A DNA stretch of 64,000 nucleotides from Rana temporaria (taxonomy: Eukaryota; Chordata; Amphibia; Anura; Ranidae): the NCBI RefSeq assembly GCF_905171775.1, contig NC_053492.1:323521645-323585644 (forward strand). The letters run 5' to 3'. A model generated the notes under the pieces. That model was given only the letters and a program-made list of their open reading frames with translations. It made no database searches and had not been told where the DNA came from. The number at the start of each line of letters is the position of its first letter. Position 1 is the stretch's first letter. A program made the position numbers and the translations under genes. This document shows, in pieces, positions 9,676-21,348 of the stretch.

Positions 9676-11543
9676 ATAGTAGTGTTAATACAAAGTAAAA
9701 TAACATTTAAATAGAACAAATCTTTCACCCATACATGAGATATTACATTAATTGTGAAAAATAATGAATCAAATGTGTGAGAGTCTATTGTTCAAAAAAC
9801 TAAATATGCATCTGATGATAATTTGATAGTAGAAAAATTCCTTTTCCCATTCAAGCAGATAGTGACATCAAAAATGCAAGAACCTCAGAAAAGTGCATGG
9901 ATATATAGGACATCTCCACCTCTCAATCACACTGTCCCTTACCAGAAGGGAAGATCCCAACTATAGAGCTTCTGACAGCAGATGGCTTACTCCCCAGCCA
10001 GGGGGTTGCGTGGCAGGGTATGCAAGAGCCAAAACTTCTCCCACAGTAGACCGGTAATCAGTGTTGATTGAAACCAATATGAAGAAAAAGGCTACATAGT
10101 GTGAACCCATATAACAATTTATTAAAAAGATTAAAATCACACTTACAAGAATGTAGATAAAATTTGCTTGTGAAATTATAGCCAGCCGGCTAGCACAACC
10201 CGTTCACTCCGGGACACAGTATGCGGTTTCTAGACGTCAGCACGCCGCCACCCTACGCCGTTTCGTCTCATAAGACTTCGTCCTGGGGCACGAGCGGCGT
10301 ACTGACTCACCGCAATTTATATCTAACAAACACAAATGGTACCACCCCCATCTGAGCTCCCAGCATCCCTGAAGCTCTGATGGCCATCTTGGATAAGAGA
10401 TATGTTCAAAATATGGTAATAGCTTATTCCTTATTCTCTTATTAGTCTGACTGAAAGTTCAAAACAATCAAATAAGATAAAAGAAGATAAGAAAAAAAAC
10501 TGAAAAGAGGAACATTTGAAGGAACAAAGTTACTCACAATGATTGACAGATCATGATACAAGATATGTGATCGCTCCTGTAGATCAGCCCATGCTGCGCT
10601 CTGTGAGGTCTCCCACCCCCCACATCAGCCTCCACACGCTGTATCACATCATCATATTAAATGGATGAAGCCCATTCATCCAGAGCGCATCAGTGCCAGA
10701 CAGTAAACACACCGGTCACATGACCGGGAGGAACCTCCCATGTCAGGTGTACCGAGAGCGAATAGGAGCGCGGGAGAGTGTGGCCAATTGCCCACACTTA
10801 AAATGATCAGTATAGATCGTGCGTTTCCCCGGATTATGACGGGCACGATCGTATCGACGACGTCATTGGGCGGACGTAGGATACGTCCGCCCACCAGTAA
10901 CAGCCTCATCAGAGGTCCGCCCCCCGCCTAGGGAGATGCAACTCCCTCTGATGCTGGCGTCACCATTTTGAAAACTGGAAAGCAGCCCTCAAATGCACTC
11001 AGAGCGCTGAATCTGAAGAGGACTACATCCAATCCTATGCAGAAATGCCCCAATTTAAAAAAGGACATACAATCCAAAGGGTAATCCTCACTTAGCTACT
11101 GATCAAAGCGGGAATTGAGTTTATAGTATAATTAAACTAATAATATATTTATTATAAAAATGGTTATAAAATACAAGTAAAAAATTCAAAATACAGCCCG
11201 ACTCCAGACCGCCAATAGGGAAAGAGAGTAACCCCAATTGGCTGGTGCCGGAATGTGTATTTATATTACTGAATTGACAAAATTTCTTTGTATATGGACA
11301 ATATTAAGTTACAGGTATATAAACCTGAATAATTGGGAGAGGGATTGCAACATCACCCCCTGGTGGATAAATTTGATAAAACACCTGGAGGTGAAGAGCA
11401 TATTTACAGTGTGGATTACAAAGGAAAAAATGGATATTGCTACTTGTCCTTACTCTGTAATCATACTAAAATAACGTGAGAAAAAATTATGGATATACCA
11501 GGATTAGTCTGGGAGCTCAGATGAAGTTCACAATCACATAATT
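9676..11543 (-). other. PLE1 3' region
   Basis: Non-coding region downstream of the minus-strand PLE1 ORF, holding the 3' hammerhead-like motif. Much of 10.3-11.5 kb is AT-rich with no recognised domain. GC-rich patches at about 10.7-10.95 kb contain several CG-rich words but no gene that can be supported. Confidence 0.55.
10251..10290 (-). ncRNA. Hammerhead-like motif, PLE1 3' side
   Basis: On the minus strand: AGGACGA, then stem II GUCU-UAUG-AGAC, then GAAAC. The GAAA box is intact. The first core box departs from CUGANGA at two positions, so activity is doubtful. Hammerhead motifs are an established feature of PLE terminal repeats. Confidence 0.6.
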
Positions 11544-13750
11544 TCAACTATTATCAATAAATGCGTTTACATCTATATCGATGTTTAACCCATAAGGTGT
11601 ATAGCACCATACCCTATGGATCCATGCCATTTCCATCCTAGATATTTGCCTGACTAGTGAATCACCCCTCCAATGAGTACTGTAACGATCTATCCCCAAA
11701 AAGATGGTATTGGCAGGGTCACGATGGTGATGAAGATCATAGTGTCTTGAAACAGAATGATCCTTGTAGCCACTCCTGATGTTTGAAATGTGTTCCCCTA
11801 AGCATACCTGCATCGCCCTTTTGGTCATCCCTATATATTGGAGCCCACATGGGCATTCCAACAAATAGACCACACCTGTAGAGCTGCAAGAAACAAAGGA
11901 TTCTATTTGATGTTCTTTTTGTGTACTAGTCGATCTAAAGGATTTCGTTTTTTTCTTCCTGATTCTATTAAGGGAACATAACTGGCATTTTCGGCACTGA
12001 TGGTATCCCTTCAATTCCCTTTGGAAAAAAGGATACTTTCTTTGGGGGTGGATCTACTACATTTGGTGCCACCCGATCTCGAAGGGAAGGTACACCTCTA
12101 AAAATCACCTCTGGCTTAGCTGGTAAAAACGTACTAATGACCCGATTGTTTGCCAAAAGGTGCCAATGTTTACGAAAATTTTTATTGATCAAGAAATGTT
12201 GGGAAGAATAGGTGGTAATAAAGGGAATCATTAATCGATCTCTTTTACATTTGGGGCCATCCTTCAATAATGAGGTTCTTTCTAATTCCGCTACTTCTCT
12301 TTGAATCTTGATTATATCCCTTTTCCAGCATTCTATTTTTTAAGATATCAGACTGTGTTTGATAATCAGTGATCTCTGTACAGTTTCGCCTCATGCGTAT
12401 AAATTGGCTCTTTGGTACTGATTGGAGCCAGGATTGCTTATGACAACTTTCCAACGGAATATAGGCATTACGATCGGTTTTCTTGAAATATGAGATCGTT
12501 TTGAAATTTGTGCCATTCTTAATGATAGTAAGATCTAGAAAGTTAACACTTTGCTGGCTAGCTTCATACGTAAAGTGAATTCCCCTATCATTATGATTGA
12601 TGGAAAGGAAGAATTCTTCTAGTTGTACTGCAGAGCCATCCCATAGGAGGAGGACGTCATCAATATATCTTGCCCACAAAGCAAGACAAGGGTTGCGATC
12701 CCTATGGATGACGTCCTCCTCCCACTTGGCCATAAATAGATTAGCCAAGCTGGGGGCATATTTGGCCCCCATTGCTACGCCTCGCTGTTGCTTATAAAAG
12801 TTGGAACTAAACCAAAAGTAGTTATGATCAGCTGCGTACTCCAACAGGTCCATAATGAAAGCTTGTTGTTCCTCAGGTATAGTAGAAAAAATATGTAAAT
12901 AATATTTAACCGCTGATAGACCCAGGTCATGTGGTATAATTGTGTAAAGGGACGTGACATCCGCTGTTACTAACCAAGTATTATTATTACACGATTTTTG
13001 AGACAGTAAGTTCAATACGTGTTTAGTATCCTTAAGGTATGATGGTACCTGTTGGACAAGTGGTTGGAGGAAGTAGTCTATATACTTGCCCACCCAGGAT
13101 GTGATGGAATCTATACCGCTTACAATAGGGCGTCCCGGGGGGCAAGTCAGACTCTTGTGAATTTTAGGCAGACAATATAATATGGGAATTCTTGGAGCTT
13201 TTGGAATTAGAAAAAGTTGTTCCTTTTCATTTAGAATGCCCAACTGGCCACCCTTATGAATCAGTTCCTCTAATGTCCGCTTATATTGGATAATAGGATT
13301 TCCCAATAGAGGAACATAGGTGTCCTGATCACTGACTATTTTATTTAGCTCCTGTAGATAGTCATTGCGATCCAGTACCACTATGCCACCGCCCTTATCC
13401 GCAGGGCGGATGACTAATTCTTTGTTTTTACACAATGTTTCGAGTCCTTCCTCCAAATTTTTATTCATTTTAGATTTGGATACTTTGATTTTATCCAAAT
13501 CACGTAGAACTACATCGCGAAAAACCCTTAGGGTTAAATGTTGAAGCGTTTGATAATCCAGAATGATGATATTCCTGTTGAACTCTAGCACCAGTATTAC
13601 CCAGGATGCTAGCAAAGTATCTCTTTATATTTACTTTACGGACGTATTTGTGTACGTCCATATAAGTTTCGAATTTATTTAAGGCACGAGGAGGGGCAAA
13701 TTTCAAACCCTTGCTCAATATTGAGATCTCTGGTTTAGTCAGAGTTTGAG
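11544..13750 (-). pseudogene. PLE1 reverse transcriptase with GIY-YIG endonuclease, frameshifted
   Basis: Would make cDNA from PLE RNA and nick the target. In coding order from 13750 downward: an N-terminal segment with LNKFETYMDVHKYVRKVNIK, the PLE motif RPADKGGG near 13400, IHKS..CPPGRPIVSGIDS, GVAMGAKYAPSLANLFM, and the catalytic YIDD at 12656-12667. Next come a Cys cluster (HQCRKCQLC) and the endonuclease: VVYLLECPCGLQYIG at 11831-11880, followed by conserved R, H and E residues (LGEHISNI). The reading frame changes about three times (near 13.56, 12.25 and 11.99 kb), so it is not translatable as one protein. Catalytic residues of both domains are still present. The pairing of RT with GIY-YIG makes the PLE assignment firm. 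Confidence 0.88.
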
Positions 13751-13776
13751 TACTAAGATTTAAAATGACATTGACC

Positions 13777-13820
13777 CATGATTAAGTCACGTGTCCAGTG
13801 ACGATACGCGTGGGGGAGGA
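13777..13820 (+). ncRNA. Hammerhead-like motif, PLE1 5' side (inverted)
   Basis: TGATTA, stem II GUCAC-GUGUCCA-GUGAC, then GAUACGCGUGGGG. Both core boxes are mutated relative to CUGANGA and GAAA. It lies on the strand opposite to the PLE1 ORF. Confidence 0.5.
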
Positions 13821-14647
13821 GCTTGAGTGACGGAACGGAAGTGCCGGATGAGGAGCCTGACAAGCTGAGCAGCACACACGCACATACGTTGAAGCCTTAA
13901 TGTTACCGAGGATTCGTGAGTGATATTCTGAGTATTGTGAGACGCCAGTATTTCATCTACGGTATCACACTATTGGTCTTTTCTTTCTCCCTTTTCTCTG
14001 CATATTTGAGCACGTGAATACCTGGTGGAAAGCACACTCTGACCTGACGAGTTTGATTATCACATCATCAAGTTGTTGAAATCTCACACATTGTGTATGT
14101 GTGGTCTGGGAAGGTGTAGCTGAGTTGCTCTGGGATTGTAGCAACAATTTTATATTTATATTCTTTGTATATTATTGTCTTTCTCCTCCAGTAATTTTGA
14201 TGTGTTGACACTTCACTTAATCAGTTGATTTAGCGCATTATTATTATTATAACCAATTTTCAAGTTCTACTTCTCCTTTTTGGGGACAGACTTACCACCT
14301 CAAACTTCTTGGTACCATATTAAGTTTAATATAGGTATTCAAGAAAGCTAAATCCCATTGGGTATGAATTTCTGAGATAGTTAAGTTTTTGAGGCGTATA
14401 AAGTCCCCCCAAATCATTTTCTGTACTTTTATAGGTTTCAAATACCCCATCTGTGTTAAAAGTTTTTGAGGCCCTATATTCAAAAACATCCATTGTGTGT
14501 AAATAAAAACAACCAAAAAATGTAAAAAAGTATAGAATTAAAAATCCGAGAGAGGAATTCACTCCTCCAAGGGTGTACACACTTTGACAGTGTCTGACTG
14601 CAGCAGTATATGTGTATCAAGGAAAATACCAAGTGAAAAAATGTGAA
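13821..14647 (-). other. PLE1 5' region
   Basis: AT-rich non-coding sequence between the 5' hammerhead-like motif and the right terminal repeat. The plus-strand words here (CGGAAGTGCCGGATG, then T-rich sequence) resemble the 3' end of PLE2 near 40.55 kb, suggesting an inverted terminal region. Confidence 0.5.
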
Positions 14648-14762
14648 GATACCGCGCTGTCTAAGTGGATTGGGATATATAAATGCAAGCAGCTGGAAAT
14701 GTGAGATACCCACAAACAAACTAGTACAATGGAAAAACAGCTGCGCAACTAATGTGAATACT
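14648..14762 (-). repeat. PLE1 right terminal repeat with intact Ngaro target
   Basis: 115 bp, GATACCGCGCTGTCTAAGTG to GCAACTAATGTGAATACT. It differs from the left copy at about four positions. It retains the uninterrupted site ATATATAAATGCAAGCAGCT that the Ngaro element occupies in the left copy. Confidence 0.9.
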
Positions 14763-15088
14763 TTAACATGGGCTGTCTAATATTACACCACCTAAATAGC
14801 AATCGCAACTTTACGACGCGAAAAACCGACTAGCGACGACGTAAGAGAATGCGATGAACGCACGTACCTTCGTGGATCGCGGAAAACTACGCAAACTCCA
14901 CCCAGCGGGCCCCGAAGTATTGCATCCTAAGATCCGAAGGCGTACGAAGCCGTACGCCTGTCAGATCTTAGCCAAATGCCGTCGTATCTTGGTTTGTGAA
15001 TTACAAATAAAGATACGACCCAGCAAATTTGAAAGTACGCCGGAGTATCAGCAGATACTCCGGCGTACTTTTTCTGTGAATCTGGCCC
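14763..15088. mobile_element. Harbinger MITE, right half
   Basis: Continues the element begun at 4152, resuming with TTAACATGGGCTG as in related copies. It contains subterminal palindromes around 14930-14975 and 15036-15068 (AGTACGCCGGAGTATC type). Ends TGAATCTGGCCC, then the TAT duplication. Confidence 0.82.
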
Positions 15089-15236
15089 TATTTGTGGGAA
15101 AAAAAAGGAAATCAATTTTGTTTAGGAACAGCGTTGCGCGACACAATTGTCAGTTAAAGTGACGCAGTGCGGTATCGCAAAAAATGGCCTGGTAATTAAG
15201 GGGGCAAATTTTACGGTCCTTAAGTGGTTAAAAAAA
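15089..15236 (+). mobile_element. R1 repeat, right half
   Basis: Resumes TATTTGTGGGAAAAAAAAGG and ends with GGTCCTTAAGTGGTTA, the R1 terminus. See the left half at 4083-4151. Confidence 0.8.
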
Positions 15237-15438
15237 GTTGTAATTTTCCCAAAAACGTGTGGCAAAACACAACGTTTTCAAAGGACTCAGCATGCCTCTT
15301 AGCTAATAGCTTAGGGTGTAGGAAAGGGATCATTCGGGGGGGATTTTGCTATCTTGGCATTTCAGGGCCTCCGAAACTGTGATAGGTAATGAGGAATAAA
15401 GGAATAATTATACATTCCATAAAACATTTTATGAAATA

Positions 15439-15444
<6 letters not shown>

Positions 15445-15517
<73 letters not shown>
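15445..15517. repeat. (AT)n microsatellite
   Basis: About 36 perfect AT dinucleotides, uninterrupted. Confidence 0.97.
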
Positions 15518-15521
<4 letters not shown>

Positions 15522-15664
15522 CAGTTCATATGTAGGTTTCCAAAGCTGTCACCGCTGTGTAAAATCCAATTTAAATGGAACCAATATTCAGTGCACACCC
15601 CCACCTGCTAAAATGCCTGCTCACCTTAAGGATGAGTATAAAACTCATAGACAGATCACTCCTT

Positions 15665-16172
15665 GGGGCTGATTTACCAAGCCTTTACTCCATGACTCAT
15701 GGAGTAAAAGCAGGAGTAGCAGCCGTTTTGCCATTTACTAAAGAAATACGCTGCTAGTGCAGTGTATTTCCCTAGTTACTAATGTGCTCAGTGCGCCCAG
15801 GAGAGGGCGCATTGTGCACCACTATAGACCTGGCGCACGGCACATTGAAATGTAAATTGCGGGGGTTTGGGCGGGAGTTTATTAGGGGGGGAGGTGGGGT
15901 GATGCAGGGGAAGTGAAGTGACATGTGTTTGAATGTGTGTTGCGGGCCGAATTGAAAGTGAAAGTGTTTTTTGAAAACAGATCCCGATACGCTTACACAG
16001 TGCGCCTGAACCTCGGGAGGTTCATTTGCATACTGGGCATGCGTAGAGAGAAATGTCAGGGATTCCCGTGCGCCTTGTCAGTACGCCGAGAAAATCTTGG
16101 TAAATACCAAGCAGCGTACCCGTGATTGCGCTGCATGACGCGGCGCACGGGAATCTCCGACCTGTTTTCAGC
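15665..16172. mobile_element. GGGGCTGATTTAC MITE, left half (right half 25958-26264)
   Basis: Starts GGGGCTGATTTACC after CTT (15662-15664). The matching end AGTAAATCAGCCCC followed by CTT (26265-26267) lies 10.6 kb away. Inverted ends and a 3-bp duplication fit PIF/Harbinger. The left half holds the palindrome ACTCCATGACTCATGGAGT. Joining the two halves is an inference. Confidence 0.6.
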
Positions 16173-18670
16173 CATGAAGGGGAACTCCGCGCCAAATTTC
16201 AAACTTGAAATCGGCGCGGGTCCCCCTCCAGGGGTACATTAGGCTCTTAGGCTTGGTCCGGAACGTGAGGGGTTAAACCCGCGCCGAAAATCGGCGCAGG
16301 GTTCCCCCCCAGATCCAAACCAAACCCTCATCCCAAGCACGCAGTCTGGCCCGGACAGGAATGGGGGTGGGGACGAGCGAGCGCCCCCCCTCCTGAGCCG
16401 TACCAGACCGCATGCCCTCAACATGGGGGAGTGTGTGCTGTGGGGGAGGGGGGCACTGCCCCCCCACCCCACAGCACTCTTGTCCCCATGTCGATAGGGA
16501 CAAGAGCCTCTTCCCGACAACCCTGGCCATTGGTTGTCGAGGTATGCGGGCGGGGGCTAATCGGAATCTGCGAGCCCCCTTTAATAAGGGGGCCCCCAGA
16601 TACCGGCCCCCCACCCTATGTGAATGAGTAGGGGGTACATCGTACCTCTACCCATTCACCTGGGGGAAAAGTGTAAAATAAAAACACCACACAGAATAAA
16701 ATATTTTATTAATCAGCTCCGGAGCCCCCCCTTTCTTCTTTAGCTCTTTCACAAGGGGGGTTTCTTCTTTCCCGATCTTCCGCCGGGACCCTGGGCTTCG
16801 GTGATTTCTGCCGGGGGAGGGCGCCATCCCTCGGTCCTCTCCGGAGCCTTCCGCCCCATTTAAGCTCTTTTACATTAGCGGGGGGCATCCGGACTTTGGC
16901 GACTTCTGCCGGGGGATGGCGCCTATCCCCCGGTCTTTCCGGTGCCTTCCGCCAGGGTTCCGGTCTTCCTGGTCTTCTGCCGGGGGTGCGCCAACTCCCC
17001 GGTCTTTTCTCTACTCCCTCTTCTGCCTGGCTCCCCCGCGGAGCCAGGGCTTCCTTTCCGCTTCTTTCTTCTCTGTTCCCTCTTCTGCCTGTCTCCTCCG
17101 GGAGCACAGGGCTTTCTTTCCGCTGTCTTCTTCCTTCTCTTCCATTGGATGTTGACACGACGAAGTTCGGCGCTGACATGCCGTGTGAGCGGCGGGCATC
17201 GACTTATATAGGGCAATGCCACCATGTGACCTCAACCCATGTGACATCACATTCCCTGGGCATGATGGGAATGTGATGTCACATGGGTTGAGGTCACATG
17301 GTGGCATTGCACTATATAAGTCAATGCCCACTGCTCACACGGCATTCCAGCGCCGGACCTCGTCGTGTCAACATCGAATGGAAGAGAAGGGAGAAGACAA
17401 GCCCTGGGCTCCCGGAGGAGCCAGGCAGAAGCGGAAGGCACCGCAGAAGCCCGGAGGGTGGCACCCTCCGGCGGAAGAAAGCCCTGTGCTCCGCGGAGGA
17501 GCCAGGCAGAAGCGGAAGGCACCGCAGAAGCCCGCGGGTGTCGCCCCCCGGCGGAAAACATCGTAGAAGCCCGGGACCCTCACCCATAGGCAGGAAGCCT
17601 CATGGTGAAGGGGGTCCCGGTGAAATACGGCGCTGAAGACGGGGGGGGCAGGTGCACCCCCCCCACAGAAAGCGACGAAGCCCGGGACCCTCCCCCATAG
17701 GCAACAATGAGCCTCATGGTGAAGGGGGTCCCGGGGAAATACGGCGCAGAAGACGGGGGGAAGTAGGTGAACCCCCCCCGCAGAAAGCGATGAAGCCCGG
17801 GACCCTCCCCCATAGGCAACAAGGAGCCTCATGGTGAAGGGGGTCCCGGCGAAATACGGCGCAGAAGACGGGAAGGGTAGGTGAACCCCCCGCAGAAAGC
17901 GAGGAAGCCCGGAGCCCTCCCCCATAGGCAGGAGCCTCATGGTGAAGGGGGCTCCGGCAGAAAACAGCCCGGGGGGGATGCTAAAGCACACCCCCCCCCC
18001 GGCAGAAATCGACAAAGCCCGGAGCCCTCCCCCATAGGCAGGAGCCTCATGGTGAAGGGGGTCCCGGCAGAAGACGGCGAAGCCCGGGGCCTAATGGGGT
18101 GGTGGTGGGGGGCCCCAGCAGAAGACCCCCGGCTGACTAATAAATTAATTTATTAATGTGTGGTGTTTTATTTATTTACATTTTTTTCCCCCAGGTGAAT
18201 GGGTAGGGGTACAATGTACCCCATACTCATTCACATAGGGTGGGGGGCCGGAATCTGGGGGCCACCTTATTAAAGGGGGCTCGCAGATTCTGATAAGCCC
18301 CCCGCCCGCATACCCCGACAACCAACGGCCAGGGTTGTCGGGAAGAGGCTCTTGTCCCTATCGACATGGGGACAAGAGTGCTTTGGGGTGGGGGGGCAGT
18401 GCCCCCCTCCCCCACAGCACACACTCCCCCATGTTGAGGGCATGTGGTCTGGTACGGCTCAGGAGGGGGGGCGCTCCCTCGTCCCCACCCCCATTCCTGT
18501 CTGGCCAGACCGTGCCTGGGATAAGAGCTTGGTTTGGATCTTGGGGGGGGACCCCACGCTGGTTTTCGGCGCGGGTTTAACCCCTTATGTTCCAGACCAA
18601 GTCTAAGAGCCTGGTATGCCTGGTGGGAACCCCCCTTTTTTTTTTTTTTGGTCTGGAGTTCCCCTTCATG
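16173..18670. mobile_element. GC-rich fold-back element 1
   Basis: A 2.5-kb element whose outer arms of over 400 bp are inverted copies. CATGAAGGGGAACTCC at 16173 is mirrored at 18655-18670. CTTAGGCTTGGTCCGGA at about 16248 is mirrored near 18590-18607. The blocks around GAGTGTGTGCTGTGGGGG (about 16430) and CCCCCACAGCACACACTCCC (about 18408) also mirror each other. The centre holds a further near-perfect palindrome (about 17215-17335). No transposase. Shared words with fold-back 2 (23696-25957) suggest one family. Confidence 0.78.
17440..18110. repeat. GC-rich tandem repeats inside fold-back 1
   Basis: Two sub-arrays. At 17400-17560 the unit contains GGAGCCAGGCAGAAGCGGAA. At 17560-18110 there are about five units of roughly 120 bp built on GAAGCCCGGGACCCTCCCCC, CATAGGCA and CTCATGGTGAAGGGGGTCCC. 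High GC gives long open frames on both strands with no recognisable protein. Confidence 0.8.
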
Positions 18671-18689
18671 AACAGCGATCTGTCATTTA

Positions 18690-19355
18690 CCCATGTCAGT
18701 CCCCCCCCTTCAGTTAGAACACACCCAGGGAACATATTTAACCCCTCCCTCGCACCTAGTGTTAACCCCTTCCCTGCCAGTGGCATTTTTATAGTAAGCA
18801 ATGCATTTTTATAGCACTGATCGCTAGATAAATGCCAATGGTTCCAAAAAAGTGTCCGATGTGTCCGCCATAATGTCGCAGTACCGATAAAAATCGCTGA
18901 TCGCCGCAATAACTAGTTTAAAAAAAAACAATAACCAAAATGCCATTTTTTGTAGACGCTATAACTTTTGCCAAAACCAATCAATAAACGCTATTTGCGA
19001 GTTTTTGGAACCAAAAAGATGTAGAATATGTATCGGCCTAAACTGAGGGATTTTTTTATTTTTTAGAATATATATTTTTGGGGATATTTATTATAGCAAA
19101 AAGTCAAAATTATTCTTTTTTTTTTTTAATTGTCGCTCTATTTTTGGTTATAGCTCTAAAAAATAAAAAAACGCAGAGGTGATCCAATACCACCAAAATA
19201 AAGCTCTCTTTGTGGGGAAAAAAAGGCTTCCAATTTTGTTTGGGAGCCAGGTCGCACGACTGCGCAATTGTCAGTTAAAGCGACGCTGTGCCGAATCACA
19301 AAAACTGGCCCGGTCATTGACCAGCAATATGGTCCGGGGCTCAAGTGGTTACAAA
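18690..19355 (+). mobile_element. R1 repeat copy
   Basis: Contains CCAATCAATAAACGCTATTT, ATGTATCGGCCTAAACTGAG, GAGGTGATCCAATACCACCA and GCGCAATTGTCAGTTAAAGC, ending GGTCCGGGGCTCAAGTGGTT. Its last 160 bp form the outer part of the big palindrome that follows. Confidence 0.75.
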
Positions 19356-20045
19356 TTAACAAAACACTAAAGTTAGCCCAATTTTTGGTGTTAGCCCAAT
19401 TTTTGATGTTACACCGAGTAAATAGATACCTTACATGTCACGCTTTACTATTGCAAACACTCCTGGAATGGGGCCAAAATTCAGTACTTGAAAATCCCCA
19501 TAGGCGACCTTTTTTTTTTTTTCAGGTTACCAGTTTATAGCTACAGAGAAAGTCTAGTGCTAAAAGTATTACTCTCGCTCTAACGCACGCGTCAATACCT
19601 CACATGTGTGGTTTGAACGGTGTTTACATATGTGGGCGGGACTTACGCAAGTCCCGCCCACATATATAAACCTCGTTCAAACCACACATGTGAGGTATTG
19701 ACGCGTGCGTTAGAGCGAGAGCAATACTTTTAGCACTAGACCTTCTTTGTAACTATAAACTGGTAACCTGAATAAAAAAAAACAAGCATCGCCTATGGAT
19801 ATTTTTATGTCCCGAAGTTTGGCGCCATTCCATGGCATCATCATCTTTCACATTATCACCAAAAATTGGGCTAACTTTAGTGTTTTGTTAATTTGTAACC
19901 ACTTGAGCCCCGGACCATATTGCTGGTCAATGACCGGGCCAGTTTTTGTGATTCAGCACGGCGTCGCTTTAACTGACAATTGCGCAGTCGTGCGACGTGG
20001 CTCCCAAACAAAATTGGCAACATTTTTTTCCCCACAAATAGATTA
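19196..20045. repeat. 850-bp palindrome
   Basis: Left arm 19196-19644, a 4-base centre (19645-19648), right arm 19649-20045. The innermost 17 bases of each arm match perfectly (ATATGTGGGCGGGACTT against AAGTCCCGCCCACATAT). Outward the match continues through CACACATGTGAGGTATTGAC, GCGTTAGAGCGAGAG, TTAGCCCAATTTTTGGTG and the R1 end CCACTTGAGCCCCGGACCAT, with small gaps. The arms are built from the R2 family plus the R1 terminus. No gene. Confidence 0.88.
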
Positions 20046-21192
20046 TTAAATGTGCTTGTTCACTTCTGTCTGTAAGGACAGGGGCATTTTAATTATTATT
20101 CTTTAGTTTTGTTACGTAATAATTCACTAAGACCTCCCCTTCAGGCTGGAAAGCATGAGATCAGGGAAAAAAAAAAAAAAGCTCTCATGCCATTGCAGCT
20201 TTGTTCCTACATGTGTGATGAACTGAGTCTGCTCAGACACTTAGAAAAAAATTATCCTTTCTTTTTAAAAGGTGAAAATCACTTGGATGGTCATAGAAGC
20301 TTGGTTGGGTTAATACCAGGTGGAAGCACTTACAAGCTCACCCAAACTAGAGACTGCAATTTGTTCATGTGATTTCAATTGCTTCATTACTAGCACTGTT
20401 ATAAAAAGCGTAGATCGATCAGTCCTCAGCTGCCCTCATAGGGGCAGGCAGGCAGAAATGCTGTTGCCAAACACAAATGTGGTTTGTTGCATGTTTGTTT
20501 TATTTTGCCAATGTTTTTTTTAATTTTTAAATGATGTTCACTTTGATGTATTTGTCTCTGCTGCCTTATTTTATGAAAAAATTTGTGAAGATGTTGTGAC
20601 GTTAAACCTATGTTTATTTTGATTTTTTAAATGTATTTTTGTTTGTGTGTGTGTGTGTGTGTTTGTTTGTCTTTTTTTGCTTTCCTTGTTTTGTTGACCA
20701 ATAAAAATTACTTTACTTTAAGTTTGTTTTTTGTTACTTTTTCATGCTACATATTTTGACAGCTGCAGCTGAAATAGGTTTGGGCCTAACAAATTATGTG
20801 TGATTTTTGTCTAAGCTTCTTTCCTGGTGTGTAATCATGAAATGTTTGCCATGTTTATTCTCCATGACTTTAAAGACAAAGTGGTAAGTATTTTCTTTTT
20901 ACTGCAGTGGTCCTCAGCCCTCAAGTACCCCCGACAGGACATGTTTTGTGGATTTCTCTTATCAAGAATTGCTGTCCAGACTGTCTTTTAAAGCACATGT
21001 GCAAGATGAAGGAAAACCTGCAAACATGGCCTGTTGGGGGGGTTTGCTATTGGTGGACAGGCTTGAAGTGCTGATTTACATCACTGTGCTTAAATTTAGC
21101 GCAAGGCAATCCTATTCAAATTGTGGGTGTTTGAGGGAAGCCAAGTGAGTGTTAGAACCCCTGCTTGTGTTTTTTTTGGGTTGAGCTTTGTG
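20046..21192. other. Unassigned AT-rich sequence
   Basis: Contains a short (GT)n tract at about 20640-20662 and AATAAAA near 20700, but no open frame, terminal repeat or repeat family that could be supported. Confidence 0.5.
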
Positions 21193-21348
21193 TCCCTTTT
21201 CTTAAAATTGGCTTCACTTCCTGTCACACAGCTGAACAGGAAGTGAGGTTAAAACCCTACCAGTGTCTTTTCTTGGGGACACAGGTCAATCTAACTAGTG
21301 TCCCCATTAAGCAAATTGCACTCCAGCACTGCTGTGTACACCCCAAAT

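Larger units (their letters stand above)
4503..14762 (-). mobile_element. Penelope-like element PLE1 (minus-coding, hosts the Ngaro element)
   Basis: Bounded by 115-bp direct terminal repeats, left copy 4503-4539 plus 9598-9675 and right copy 14648-14762, about 96% identical by eye. Coding is on the minus strand: reverse transcriptase with a GIY-YIG endonuclease downstream, the hallmark pair of Penelope-like retroelements. A hammerhead-like motif lies on the 3' side (minus strand, 10251-10290) and an inverted one on the 5' side (plus strand, 13777-13820). Removing PLE1 rejoins the Harbinger MITE. The target duplication is short and unclear (ATAC is present on both sides). The left terminal repeat was later split by the Ngaro-like insertion. 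Confidence 0.85.

Noticed and set aside
4503..14762. LTR retrotransposon or endogenous retrovirus based on the 115-bp direct repeats
   Set aside because: Coding is RT plus GIY-YIG without protease, RNase H, integrase or envelope; this is a Penelope-like element. No retroviral genes were seen anywhere in the window.
16239..18156. Many overlapping GC-rich open frames on both strands
   Set aside because: They mirror each other because the region is a GC-rich fold-back with tandem repeats; no recognisable protein domain.
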